A DNA stretch of 13,384 nucleotides from assembly GCA_964453575.1 (NCBI GenBank), contig CAYVRW010000068.1, positions 1-13,384 on the forward strand, in the 5' to 3' direction. This DNA comes from JABDBK01 sp964453575 (GTDB lineage: Bacteria; Pseudomonadota; Gammaproteobacteria; DSM-16500). Under the pieces are notes generated by a model, which had not been told where the DNA came from, searched no databases, and saw nothing but the letters and a program-made list of their open reading frames with translations. Numbering within the stretch: the stretch's first letter is position 1; the number at the start of each line of letters is the position of its first letter. Both the position numbers and the translations under genes were made by a program. This document shows positions 1-7,785 of the stretch, in pieces.

Positions 1-12
1 ATCCGCGCCCAC

Positions 13-60
13 CTCTTACCCCCACCAAATTTTTTATTTTTGGGGGGGTGGGAAAAGGAG
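13..60. repeat. GC-rich imperfect inverted repeat downstream of the ABC exporter gene
   Basis: CCCACC at 21-26 is the exact reverse complement of GGTGGG at 47-52. The outer CTC at 13-15 pairs with GAG at 58-60 through an imperfect middle. The loop is a run of A/T followed by seven G (42-48). The GC content contrasts sharply with the AT-rich surroundings. It lies just beyond the exporter stop codon, so it could form a 3' hairpin for that transcript, but no U-tract follows on the minus strand. It could also be a dispersed palindromic element. One copy in one window cannot decide between these. Confidence 0.45.
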
Positions 61-85
61 TGCAGCGACGTGCCCACCAAGAGTC

Positions 86-1852
86 CTATGCTGCGTTTGG
101 TAAGAAACCATCCGTCTGCATATTCCACAACATAGCAAAATGCCCATTAGCCTGCAAAAGTTCCTGTTGGCTGCCCTCTTCAATCACTTTGCCCTTATGA
201 AACACAATAATCCTGTCCATAGCAGAAAGGGTCGATAATCGATGGGCTACCACAATCGTCGTTTTATCCTTCATCACCTGCTGTAAACTTTGTTGTATCA
301 TTTTTTCAGTCGCAGTATCTAACGAAGAAGTTGCTTCATCTAAAATCAAAATAGGAGCATTTTTTAAAATAGCGCGGGCGACTGCAATGCGTTGACGCTG
401 GCCGCCAGACAATTTAATACCTCGCTCACCTACCATGGATTGATAACCCTGGTCCATCATTTCTATAAATTCATGACAGTGTGCCATTTTAGAGGCTTCA
501 ATCACTTCTTCATCAGACGCATCTAAACGCCCATAACGAATATTTTCAATTAACGTTCTATTAAACAATGACGGATCTTGTGGAATCATAGCAATTTGCG
601 AACGTAAGGATTCCTGTGTGACGCCTGCAATATCATGGCCATCTATTAAAATTTTACCGGATTGCACGTCATAAAAGCGCAAAATCAAATTCACAAAGGT
701 TGATTTACCTGAGCCTGAAAATCCCACCAAACCCACTTTTTGTCCTGCAGAAATAGTAAGATTAAGATTATTAAAGACACGACGACCTTTATTATAATAA
801 AAAGTCATATTTTCAAAACGTATTTCAGCTTGTTTTACTTTTATAGGATAGGCATCACGCTCATCACTTAAATCATGGCCGCGTCGAACCAAATTTAAGG
901 CTTCATTAATAGTTCCTAATTCACGGGCAAACACCGTCATTTGATAACTGAAAAACCAGATCCAACTTAATAACCAAAAGGTTTGCATACCGATTTGAGT
1001 AAAATCACCTAATGTCACCCATTGATGCGTCCATCCATAAAGTAAGGTAAATACCATGGCAAATACAAGAAATAAACCATTTAATCCTAAACCCACATGC
1101 ACTAGTTCCATCATCCACATGGCACGCTTGGCTTTGATCATTTCATCTTTTTGAAATCGTTTAAGATATTTCATTTCATAACTGGAGCGCGAAAATAAAC
1201 GAACATTCGCCATGTTTGTTAAAACATCGACGATTTTTCCACTTAATATTCCCAGCGAATCAGCATGCGTCACCCATAGGCGATTACAACGTTTTAAAAA
1301 TACAGCTGTTAATCCTAAATGAATGGCTAACCAAATTAATAAAATAACAGCAAACACGGGTTTCGTCATAAATAACAATACTAAGACAACCATAGCACCT
1401 GTGATTGCAACGACAAATTGTAAGCATGTGATTTCTATTACCGTTTGACAACTTATCGGTAAATCAGCAAATTTTTTGGAAATGTTACCCGCAAAATTAT
1501 TTGAAAAAAATTCATGTGAATGGGATTGAACATACTTAAATACGGCGTGACGAATGCTAGCTCGAAAACGTGGAAAAGTATAAATTTGCAGAACGCCTTG
1601 CAGTCTTTGTAAGATTTCAGTGAGCAGCCAGAAAAACACTAATAACAGCAATATATCTTTTAAAGCAGAATATACGTTAAAACGATCACCCTGATAAACT
1701 TGTAACACATCCACAATACGTTTTAATAAATAAGGAAAAATCGTATCATTCATGGCCCAAATCATAGACATGAAGGCCAACAAAGCAAATTTCACCCATT
1801 GTGCACGCACAAAGTGTAAAATAAAGCTGAATGTAGTGGTTGGCATCTTCAT
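86..1852 (-). CDS. ABC exporter, fused membrane and ATPase domains (MsbA/multidrug-like)
   Basis: A half-transporter of 588 residues, the usual length for type I ABC exporters, which act as dimers in the inner membrane and use ATP to expel lipids, drugs or peptides. The N-terminal half has hydrophobic segments near residues 22-42, 65-88, 143-188, 250-275 and 285-310 (about six helices). The ATPase domain is complete: Walker A GFSGSGKST at 377-385, Q-loop Gln425, signature LSGGQ at 481-485, Walker B ILILDE at 501-506 and switch His537. The start at 1852 is favoured because AGGTG sits about 7 bases upstream; a second Met at residue 3 would be too far from it. The leader contains a small hairpin, CGCTA/TAGCG at 1870-1884. 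No substrate-specific feature is visible and no dedicated partner lies next to it, so the cargo is unknown. It is separated from the upstream orphan gene by 143 bases and may have its own promoter, although I found none that is convincing. Confidence 0.93.
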   Translation of the reverse strand: MKMPTTTFSFILHFVRAQWVKFALLAFMSMIWAMNDTIFPYLLKRIVDVLQVYQGDRFNVYSALKDILLLLVFFWLLTEILQRLQGVLQIYTFPRFRASIRHAVFKYVQSHSHEFFSNNFAGNISKKFADLPISCQTVIEITCLQFVVAITGAMVVLVLLFMTKPVFAVILLIWLAIHLGLTAVFLKRCNRLWVTHADSLGILSGKIVDVLTNMANVRLFSRSSYEMKYLKRFQKDEMIKAKRAMWMMELVHVGLGLNGLFLVFAMVFTLLYGWTHQWVTLGDFTQIGMQTFWLLSWIWFFSYQMTVFARELGTINEALNLVRRGHDLSDERDAYPIKVKQAEIRFENMTFYYNKGRRVFNNLNLTISAGQKVGLVGFSGSGKSTFVNLILRFYDVQSGKILIDGHDIAGVTQESLRSQIAMIPQDPSLFNRTLIENIRYGRLDASDEEVIEASKMAHCHEFIEMMDQGYQSMVGERGIKLSGGQRQRIAVARAILKNAPILILDEATSSLDTATEKMIQQSLQQVMKDKTTIVVAHRLSTLSAMDRIIVFHKGKVIEEGSQQELLQANGHFAMLWNMQTDGFLPNAA

Positions 1853-1995
1853 AAGGCACCTAAATCTTTCGCTAGGAGTTAGCGTGATAATTTATAATCT
1901 TAGAAGGTTAAATTGATCATATATTGTACTATATTTGAGAGGTTTACACAAGAGGGTTTAAAATAGTAATTTATTTAATAATCAATGGATTAAGA

Positions 1996-2910
1996 CTATT
2001 TATGTTCAAGTTTTCTAATACTTTTATCTAATTTTTTTACTTGCTCCGCATCATCCTTTATTTTTTGAGTGTTTGTCAATAAACCTAAACTTATTCTTTT
2101 GCTAAACAAACGTGTCATGTAATATGCAAGTCTTCTGAAAAACTCCTCAGCGGTTTTATCAAATTTGCGGGTTTTGGTTAATGAATCACACTTAGCCTTA
2201 CAATTTTTTATACGAATTAACGAATCAACTTTTTTGTCTTTTAAGATATTCTCTAAATCAGTTGCATCTTGATAATTTTCAACAGCCTCTTTAAGCTTTC
2301 CCACAGCGGCTTCAAAATCTTTGTCCCGTTTAAAAAACGTTTGTTTACTTTTCATTAATGCGCTAAATTTGTCATTATTAAGTACGTTATTTTCATCGAA
2401 AAGACCATCTTTTTTTATATCATTGTGTTTTAATTCTTCTTCTATAACATTTTTTAAATCCGTTAGATATTTTTCACAATCAATTTTCATTTGATGAATA
2501 CAAGCTTCTGCAGGCGCCCTTACTCTTGCATCATTATAAATTACTTCAGCTTGTTGAAAAACTTTAGCCATAAACCTATCTTTATTTGATCGAATTGCAT
2601 TTTGCACGGTATCTGAACGATATACCCTAATGTATTCATTGCATCCATGAATAATGTTTTCCACATCATTCATAGCATGAAATAAAGCGCGTACCGCACT
2701 AAAGTTATTATGAACCGTTTCAGATCCCTCTAATAACGAGTCTTCCATCTCAACTTCTAAGTAATTTATGGACTGCATGTACTTCGGCTTTTTCCAATTA
2801 CCCCGATGCTTATCTATATTTTCACTAATGTTTGGCACAAAATAATCTAAAATTTGAATATAATGTTCGAACTTAATTAGATTCAATGGTGGTAATTCAC
2901 TTGACCTCAT
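1996..2910 (-). CDS. orphan hypothetical protein, charged and helical
   Basis: I do not recognise this protein of 304 residues. It is rich in Lys, Asp, Glu and Asn, has no signal peptide or membrane segment, and reads as mostly alpha-helical with coiled-coil character, especially the last 150 residues. A basic amphipathic stretch near the C-terminus (RRLAYYMTRLFSKR) precedes a Lys/Glu-rich end. The frame is open upstream to an ATG at 2958, but I choose 2910: GAGAG lies about 10 bases before it, the 2958 start has no ribosome-binding site, and a candidate promoter at 2949-2979 would place the transcript start downstream of 2958. Charged orphan genes like this are common among secreted effectors of intracellular Gammaproteobacteria. 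That comparison is only suggestive, and nothing in the sequence proves secretion. Confidence 0.75.
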   Translation of the reverse strand: MRSSELPPLNLIKFEHYIQILDYFVPNISENIDKHRGNWKKPKYMQSINYLEVEMEDSLLEGSETVHNNFSAVRALFHAMNDVENIIHGCNEYIRVYRSDTVQNAIRSNKDRFMAKVFQQAEVIYNDARVRAPAEACIHQMKIDCEKYLTDLKNVIEEELKHNDIKKDGLFDENNVLNNDKFSALMKSKQTFFKRDKDFEAAVGKLKEAVENYQDATDLENILKDKKVDSLIRIKNCKAKCDSLTKTRKFDKTAEEFFRRLAYYMTRLFSKRISLGLLTNTQKIKDDAEQVKKLDKSIRKLEHK

Positions 2911-2948
2911 AATAAGCGATCTCTCATTAAAGTGTATAAATAAATAAT

Positions 2949-2979
2949 ATATTACCATAAATTGATTAATAAATGTCTA
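2949..2979 (-). promoter_or_regulatory. candidate promoter for the orphan gene
   Basis: On the minus strand a TAGACA -35-like box (2974-2979, five of six consensus bases) lies 19 bases before an extended -10 element, TGG TAATAT (2949-2957). Transcription would begin near 2942, about 32 bases before the ATG at 2910. The spacer is longer than ideal, but the TG extension compensates. In an AT-rich region such matches arise by chance. Confidence 0.4.
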
Positions 2980-3048
2980 AAATTGATTTAGATTTATACA
3001 CAAAAGATAATAACTTATTGAAAAATAAGAAAAATAGATTTTAATTCT

Positions 3049-3110
3049 TTAAAAAAATCAATGGCGGATCATTCTCAAATGCTAGACTTTGTGAGCTCAA
3101 ATTTGGGAAT
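3049..3110 (-). terminator. possible terminator after the antiporter-GST-GNAT operon
   Basis: ATTCTCAAAT (3071-3080) and ATTTGGGAAT (3101-3110) form a 10-bp stem with one G-U pair and a 20-base loop, starting 4 bases past the GNAT stop codon. On the minus strand a run of seven T (near 3049-3056) follows the stem after about 14 bases. The gap and the large loop make it a weak intrinsic terminator. Confidence 0.35.
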
Positions 3111-3114
3111 TCTT

Positions 3115-3600
3115 TTAACTTGATGCTAACTCATCCAAAGCCTCACCCGTAACCCGATAAACCGTCCACTCATCCATAGGTTTTGCGCCTAATTTTTTAT
3201 AGAAATCAATAGCAGGTTTATTCCAGTCGAGTACAGACCATTCTAAACGTCCGCAACCGCGTTCTTTTGCTAGGCGCGCTAAATAAATTAAGATTTTTTT
3301 ACCTAACCCTAAACCGCGCGCTTCGGGTTTCACAAATAAATCTTCTAGATAAATACCTTTTCGACCTAAAAAAGATGAAAAATTATGGAAATAAATGGCA
3401 AAAGCAACAGGCTTATGATCCAAATAGCCGAGAATAACTTCCATGTTGCTATGTTTATTTAACAAATTTTCTTTTAGCATTTGTTCTGTTGCGACGACTT
3501 CATGCAATAATTTTTCATATTCAGCTAATTCTTTGATTAACGACAGTACCACTGACGCATCATTTTCATCAGCTCTTTTAATAACAAATTCAGACATCAT
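3115..3600 (-). CDS. GNAT-family N-acetyltransferase, diamine acetyltransferase-like
   Basis: A single GNAT domain of 161 residues, which transfers acetyl from acetyl-CoA to an amine. The acetyl-CoA pyrophosphate loop is seen as RGLGLG at 95-100, preceded by the beta-4 strand IYLEDLFV. The C-terminal part reads LEWSVLDWNKPAIDFYKKLGA, with the Phe-Tyr at 133-134 where the family has its usual catalytic-region tyrosine. The N-terminal RADENDASVVLSLIKELAEYEK and the segments above resemble the SAT1/SSAT group of polyamine acetyltransferases, but bacterial members of this branch have varied amine or amino-acid substrates, so the substrate is open. The start overlaps the end of the GST gene by 11 bases (8 if the second Met, at 3597, is used), which indicates translational coupling as the last gene of the operon. 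Confidence 0.9.
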   Translation of the reverse strand: MMSEFVIKRADENDASVVLSLIKELAEYEKLLHEVVATEQMLKENLLNKHSNMEVILGYLDHKPVAFAIYFHNFSSFLGRKGIYLEDLFVKPEARGLGLGKKILIYLARLAKERGCGRLEWSVLDWNKPAIDFYKKLGAKPMDEWTVYRVTGEALDELASS

Positions 3601-4207
3601 GACACCACATTTTCATTTCGGGTAAAGTCATTACGGTATCCACGTACTCTTGGACAATTTCCGGGATGGCAACATTATAAGTGACAAAACGATTCACAAC
3701 AGGTGCAAACATGGCATCTGCAATGGTAAATTTTCCAAAAAGCATAGGCCCTTTGGCTGCATAACGTTCACGGCAATCCGTCCATATGTGAATAATACGT
3801 GCAATATCAGGTAATGCTTCAGAAGGAATAGCATAATTGGCAAAGCGTTCTTGCGCGTTAAAAGGTAGATGCTTTCTTAACATTTGAAAGCCTGAGTGCA
3901 TTTCACAGGAAATACTTCTGGCATAAGCGCGCATTTTAACATCTTCCGGCCAGAGATGAGTATGAGGATAGACTTCAGCCAAATACTCGCCTATCGCCAA
4001 GGAATCCCAAATAAGCATATCACCATGTTTTAAAACAGGCACTTTTCCAGAGGGGGATATTTTAGCAATTTTCGCGTGAGTATCAGCTTGATCTAAGGGA
4101 ATTAGCACAGCATCAAAATCAGCACCGGTCTGCAATAGCATTAACCATGCTCGCAGGGACCATGATGATATATTTTTACTTCCCAAATATATGATTATTT
4201 CGCTCAT
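3590..4207 (-). CDS. glutathione S-transferase family protein
   Basis: A soluble GST of 205 residues that would conjugate or transfer glutathione to electrophiles. The N-terminal thioredoxin-like domain carries a Ser-rich active-site segment (NISSWSLRAW, residues 12-21), the cis-proline motif KVPVL (55-59) and the glutathione-binding Asp68-Ser69 in WDSLAI. The all-helical C-terminal domain has the conserved helix cap FTIADAMFAPV (160-170). The active-site region resembles the maleylacetoacetate isomerase/YfcF branch. The protein ends at WCHDV, a little earlier than most family members, and its last codons overlap the GNAT start. AAGGA about 6 bases before the ATG is a good ribosome-binding site. 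It lies 50 bases after the antiporter gene, on the same strand. Confidence 0.92.
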   Translation of the reverse strand: MSEIIIYLGSKNISSWSLRAWLMLLQTGADFDAVLIPLDQADTHAKIAKISPSGKVPVLKHGDMLIWDSLAIGEYLAEVYPHTHLWPEDVKMRAYARSISCEMHSGFQMLRKHLPFNAQERFANYAIPSEALPDIARIIHIWTDCRERYAAKGPMLFGKFTIADAMFAPVVNRFVTYNVAIPEIVQEYVDTVMTLPEMKMWCHDV

Positions 4208-4257
4208 ATCCTGTCCTTCATTAACTTATCATCATCTTATACTTATCAATAATAAGT

Positions 4258-5490
4258 TCAATGCTTATTTTGCAGACGGGCTCTGTATTTTTTAAAAAAT
4301 GTGATCACACTAGCAGGCAGTTTTTTTGCAATAAAGTTTGCTAAAGGGTCCGCGCTTCGTATTAAATAAGGTGTTAAAAAGGTGGTGATCATGGAGACAG
4401 CCACTGCAATCGAATATAAAAAGCTGCTGGTGACATGCAGCATAATGCCAAGGCCTGCAATGATAAATGAAAACTCGCCAATTTGAGCAAGTCCCATGCC
4501 TACACGCAACGCAGTACGCCCATCTTGCCCCACTAATAAGCTGCCTAAACTACAGGTCACCACCTTTCCTAATACTACTGCAATAGTAATAACAAAGATG
4601 ACAAGCGTATGCTCCATCATTATTTTGGGATCAAGTAATAATCCTACTGAAACAAAAAATATCGCACTAAACATATCTCGTACAGGTGCGGTTAATTGAC
4701 GAATAAGTACTACTTCACGGCTTTCTGCCATGATAGCGCCAATTAAAAATGCGCCTAACGCAATGCTATATTCAAGTTTAATCACTATCAAACAAAAGCC
4801 AAAACATAAACTCAACATAGTGATTAACATGATTTCACGATTATGAAACGTTGCAACATAAGCTAAAATTTTTGGAACAATATACAAACCGATTAAGACA
4901 ATGCTTACTAAAAAGATTGTCAATTTACCCATTGTCATAAATACATCAACAACTTCCACGGAACCGCTGATGGCGATACTTGATAAAATAGCGATAATGA
5001 CTATACCTAATATGTCTTCAACAATTAATATGCCATAAATTAATTGCGAAAAATGTTTTTTTTCTAAATGCAATTCCTGCAATGCTTTAATAATAATAGT
5101 GGTAGATGAAATAGCTAAAATACCGCCTAAAAATAAAGAATCGATGAGCTTCCAATGAAATGCCTTGCCAATTTCATAACCTAACCATAGCATAACAATA
5201 ATTTCACCTATGGCAATCATAGAAACGATGGCACCTACTTTTTTTAATTCACGAAAACTAAACTCCAAACCCAATGAAAACATCAAAAATATCACGCCTA
5301 ATTGCGCAAGTGTTTGGATACTTTGTTGGTTTGAAATAAATGAAAAAGGCGGGGTATAGGGCCCAATAATGATACCCGCAAGGATATAACCCAGAACCAC
5401 AGGCTGATTAAGCCGGTGGAATAGAATAGAAATAAAACCGGCGACTAACATGATGATTGCTAAATCTTGGATAAAATCAAGAGCATGCAT
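4258..5490 (-). CDS. CPA2-family cation:proton antiporter, membrane domain only (Kef-like)
   Basis: An inner-membrane monovalent cation/proton antiporter of 410 residues with about 12-13 hydrophobic helices. Family hallmarks are LAISSTTIIIKAL (125-137), the ion-site region LIVEDILGI (155-163) with Glu158-Asp159, GAFLIGAIMAES (246-257), PVRDMFSAIFFVSVGLLLDP (269-288) and GMGLAQIGEFSF (331-342). KefC has Gln-Asp at the ion site and electrogenic CPA2 members have Asp-Asp, so Glu-Asp leaves the mode of exchange open. KefB, KefC and YbaL continue into a cytoplasmic RCK/TrkA-N domain that binds NAD(H) and, in KefB/C, glutathione; here the protein stops after the membrane domain with a short basic tail. 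Length matches other short CPA2 antiporters, so this is probably a natural form and not a truncation. GGAT about 8 bases upstream supports the ATG at 5490. It heads the GST-GNAT operon. Confidence 0.92.
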   Translation of the reverse strand: MHALDFIQDLAIIMLVAGFISILFHRLNQPVVLGYILAGIIIGPYTPPFSFISNQQSIQTLAQLGVIFLMFSLGLEFSFRELKKVGAIVSMIAIGEIIVMLWLGYEIGKAFHWKLIDSLFLGGILAISSTTIIIKALQELHLEKKHFSQLIYGILIVEDILGIVIIAILSSIAISGSVEVVDVFMTMGKLTIFLVSIVLIGLYIVPKILAYVATFHNREIMLITMLSLCFGFCLIVIKLEYSIALGAFLIGAIMAESREVVLIRQLTAPVRDMFSAIFFVSVGLLLDPKIMMEHTLVIFVITIAVVLGKVVTCSLGSLLVGQDGRTALRVGMGLAQIGEFSFIIAGLGIMLHVTSSFLYSIAVAVSMITTFLTPYLIRSADPLANFIAKKLPASVITFFKKYRARLQNKH

Positions 5491-5529
5491 GTTATGTTAT
5501 CCATTTATTATAATGTTATGCTATCTATT

Positions 5530-5535
5530 ATTATA
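5530..5535 (-). promoter_or_regulatory. candidate -10 box for the antiporter operon
   Basis: A perfect TATAAT on the minus strand in the divergent intergenic region 5491-5729, about 40 bases before the antiporter ATG. I could not find a good -35 element at the right distance. A second TATAAT at 5507-5512 is too close to the start to leave room for a ribosome-binding site. Confidence 0.35.
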
Positions 5536-5687
5536 AACCATGCTGGCCAGAAACTGTTTTAATCAAAAGATCAATTAAAGATGCATAAAATCCTTTCTCA
5601 CTTAACCATTATACTCTTATTAGATTTTTATGGGCAAATATATAGCATTTTTTATAAATATTAGTAATTTATAGCCTACTATATCAT

Positions 5688-5716
5688 TTGGTAAAAATGT
5701 GAACTTATGTTAGACT
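5688..5716 (+). promoter_or_regulatory. candidate promoter for srkA
   Basis: TTGGTA (5688-5693) and TAGACT (5711-5716) are 17 bases apart; each matches four of six consensus bases. Transcription would start near 5723, leaving a leader of only about 7 bases before the ATG at 5730. This agrees with the absence of a Shine-Dalgarno sequence there. The rest of 5491-5729 is AT-rich and shows no reading frame. Confidence 0.35.
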
Positions 5717-5729
5717 TCTGTATTATCAT

Positions 5730-6752
5730 ATGACTTACAAAAAATTACAGACGAAAACCGTGACTAATTCGCAAAAACCTTATGAAAACTTAGACCCCAG
5801 CCTCATTCTTACTGCTATCGAAAGTGTAGGTTATCTGTGCTCGGGCAGTTTGCTAGCCTTAAATAGTTATGAAAATCGTGTCTATCAGGTGGGCATTGAA
5901 GATGCATCTCCCTTAATTGCTAAATTTTATCGTCCTAATCGTTGGTCCAGTGAAGCTATTTTAGAAGAACATCAATTTAGCCTAGAATTAGCTGAACGAG
6001 AAATACCAGTGATTGCACCTTTAGTTAATGCCGATGCAAAAACATTACATGAATATCAAAATTACCGTTTCGCACTTTTTCCACGACGCGGGGGACGCGC
6101 ACTTGATCAAGACAATTTAGATCAATTGGAATGGATGGGACGTTTCATTGGAAGGTTACACGCTGTTTCCGCTTGTAAGCCATTTAAATATCGAGGTGCA
6201 CTCAATGTACAAACGCATGGCTATTTTCCATATCAATTTTTAATTAAAAATAACTTTATTCCTGACTATTTAAAAAAGCACTATTGTGAAACCGTTGAAG
6301 CAGTATTAAATCGCATCGATCACTTATTTAATAACATCACGGATCTTAAGCTAATTCGTTTACATGGTGATTGTCATCTCGGTAACGTACTTTGGAACGA
6401 TGCAGGCCCGCATATTGTGGATCTTGATGATTCTGTCATGGGCCCCGCTATCCAGGATATTTGGATGTTATTATCCGGCGATCCTATGCAAACAAGATTA
6501 CAACTGAGTATTATCTTAGAAGGTTATCGTGAATTTCATGATTTTGATATGCGAGAATTACAGCTTATCGAAGCCATGCGCACCTTACGCATGATTCAAT
6601 ATTCCGCGTGGCTAGCCTGCCGTTGGGAAGACCCTGCATTTCCACGCGCATTTCCATGGTTTAACACGACGCATTATTGGGATGAGCAATTAGCTAATTT
6701 AAAAGATCAGCTTTTTATATTGAATGATTTGCCGTGTTATTCATTTTACTAG
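5730..6752 (+). CDS. srkA: stress response kinase A (SrkA/YihE), Ser/Thr protein kinase
   Basis: A cytosolic eukaryotic-like Ser/Thr kinase of the choline/aminoglycoside phosphotransferase fold, 340 residues against 328 in E. coli. In E. coli SrkA protects cells from stress-induced death. Recognition is strong: SYENRVYQVG (46-55) in the nucleotide region, probable ATP-site Lys65 in AKFYRPNRW, EEHQFSLEL (79-87), the catalytic loop LHGDCHLGNVLW (211-222) with Asp214 and Asn219, and the metal-binding IVDLDDS (229-235) with Asp231 and Asp233. GPAIQDIWMLL (238-248) and the aromatic C-terminal region (AFPWF) also match. The N-terminus has about 20 extra residues before the first conserved segment, and no ribosome-binding site precedes the ATG at 5730, so a leaderless start or a slightly different start is possible. 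In E. coli the gene sits immediately upstream of dsbA; here it is followed by an unrelated orphan gene. Confidence 0.95.
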   Translation: MTYKKLQTKTVTNSQKPYENLDPSLILTAIESVGYLCSGSLLALNSYENRVYQVGIEDASPLIAKFYRPNRWSSEAILEEHQFSLELAEREIPVIAPLVNADAKTLHEYQNYRFALFPRRGGRALDQDNLDQLEWMGRFIGRLHAVSACKPFKYRGALNVQTHGYFPYQFLIKNNFIPDYLKKHYCETVEAVLNRIDHLFNNITDLKLIRLHGDCHLGNVLWNDAGPHIVDLDDSVMGPAIQDIWMLLSGDPMQTRLQLSIILEGYREFHDFDMRELQLIEAMRTLRMIQYSAWLACRWEDPAFPRAFPWFNTTHYWDEQLANLKDQLFILNDLPCYSFY

Positions 6753-6790
6753 GGTCTGCTGTCGTCACTTCATCTCTGATAATGTAATTT

Positions 6791-6877
6791 TGGACATATA
6801 ATCAATATGTTAATTCTATATACACTGATATATATTTACATTAATTACATTTTTGTCTAAAATGATCATTTTATAAT
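6791..6877 (+). promoter_or_regulatory. candidate promoter region for the duplicated orphan gene
   Basis: The 161-base gap after srkA is very AT-rich. It contains TGGACA (6791-6796, five of six -35 bases) with TCTATA 18 bases on (6815-6820), and an isolated perfect TATAAT (6872-6877) that lacks a good -35 element. Either could drive the gene that starts at 6914. The gap shows no other feature. Confidence 0.3.
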
Positions 6878-6893
6878 CAACTAAGTATTAAAA

Positions 6894-7785
6894 ATGACAT
6901 AACGAGGCAGCATATGTTTAATCGCAACCTATGGGGGGTTTCAAAGCTTTTTCAAGATTTCGACACTGCCTTGAACAAGAAAGATTACGATACCATTGCA
7001 GAAATATGGTCTAATCATTCTGTTCAATTATCTGAACACATTTCATTACTAGAAAGACGACAAGGTATTTTAAATAAAATTATTAAGCTAGCCAAAAATT
7101 GTGCTGATAAATTTATCAAGGATTACATTGAATCGGTAAATGACATAGTATTATTGGAAGTTGCAAATTCACACTACCCTAGAGTAGAAGTGAAAACATG
7201 GTTACAAGATAGAATAAAATTTCTTAAAGATAAACTAGTTCTACCAATGAAGAATAATATATGTTCACAAAATTTTTCTGAAACAAAAAAACAAGCTGCC
7301 ACAGAAAGCCCTCTTCTTAAAAAATTTATGAAAGTTTTATATGAAGAATTGGAACCCACTATGGAAACGTGGTATCAAAACCCTGTAATACTATCTTATG
7401 ATATTTCACTGCTCGAAGAAGAAGACAAATTAAAAATTTTTAGAAAAATAATTCAATATAACGAATACAGTAAAAAAGGGAGCCAAAGAAAAGACGCATT
7501 TGCATTTCTTAATGATTATATTGAGAGGGTGGAGGATATAGCTATATTAAAAAAGACACATGCATATTTTTTTACTGGTGGTGCAAGAACTCGAAGAGAA
7601 ATAACAGACGTTTTATACAAGCGAATAGTTGTTCTTCAATTAGCACTGGAAGCTGAAGAAAGAGCAAAAGCACCACAACAAAAGGAACCCGTCCATTTAT
7701 CTTCCCATTCATCCGCTCCATCATCACCGCAAAACTGCGATGATGTAGCAGTCCCAAATTTATTTGGTTCACCCAAAGATGATGA
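6894..7785 (+). repeat. first copy of a tandem duplication (gene-sized direct repeat)
   Basis: This stretch covers the leader, ribosome-binding site, start codon, domains A and B and the linker of the ancestral gene. It is repeated at 7782-8742. Start codons of the two copies are 888 bases (296 codons) apart. The leaders match at 28 of 32 bases and the linker ends at 67 of 71, while the domains between them are more diverged. The copy boundary falls on a short GATGA/AATGAC similarity, which suggests unequal crossing over at microhomology. Confidence 0.8.

Noticed and set aside
1961..2001. Inverted repeat AAATAGT/ACTATTT at the 3' end of the orphan gene
   Set aside because: Only 7 bp with a 27-base AT-rich loop and overlapping the stop codon; too weak to call a terminator.
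4496..4699. Plus-strand frame of 67 codons opposite the antiporter gene
   Set aside because: Antisense to conserved antiporter motifs, with no initiation signal.
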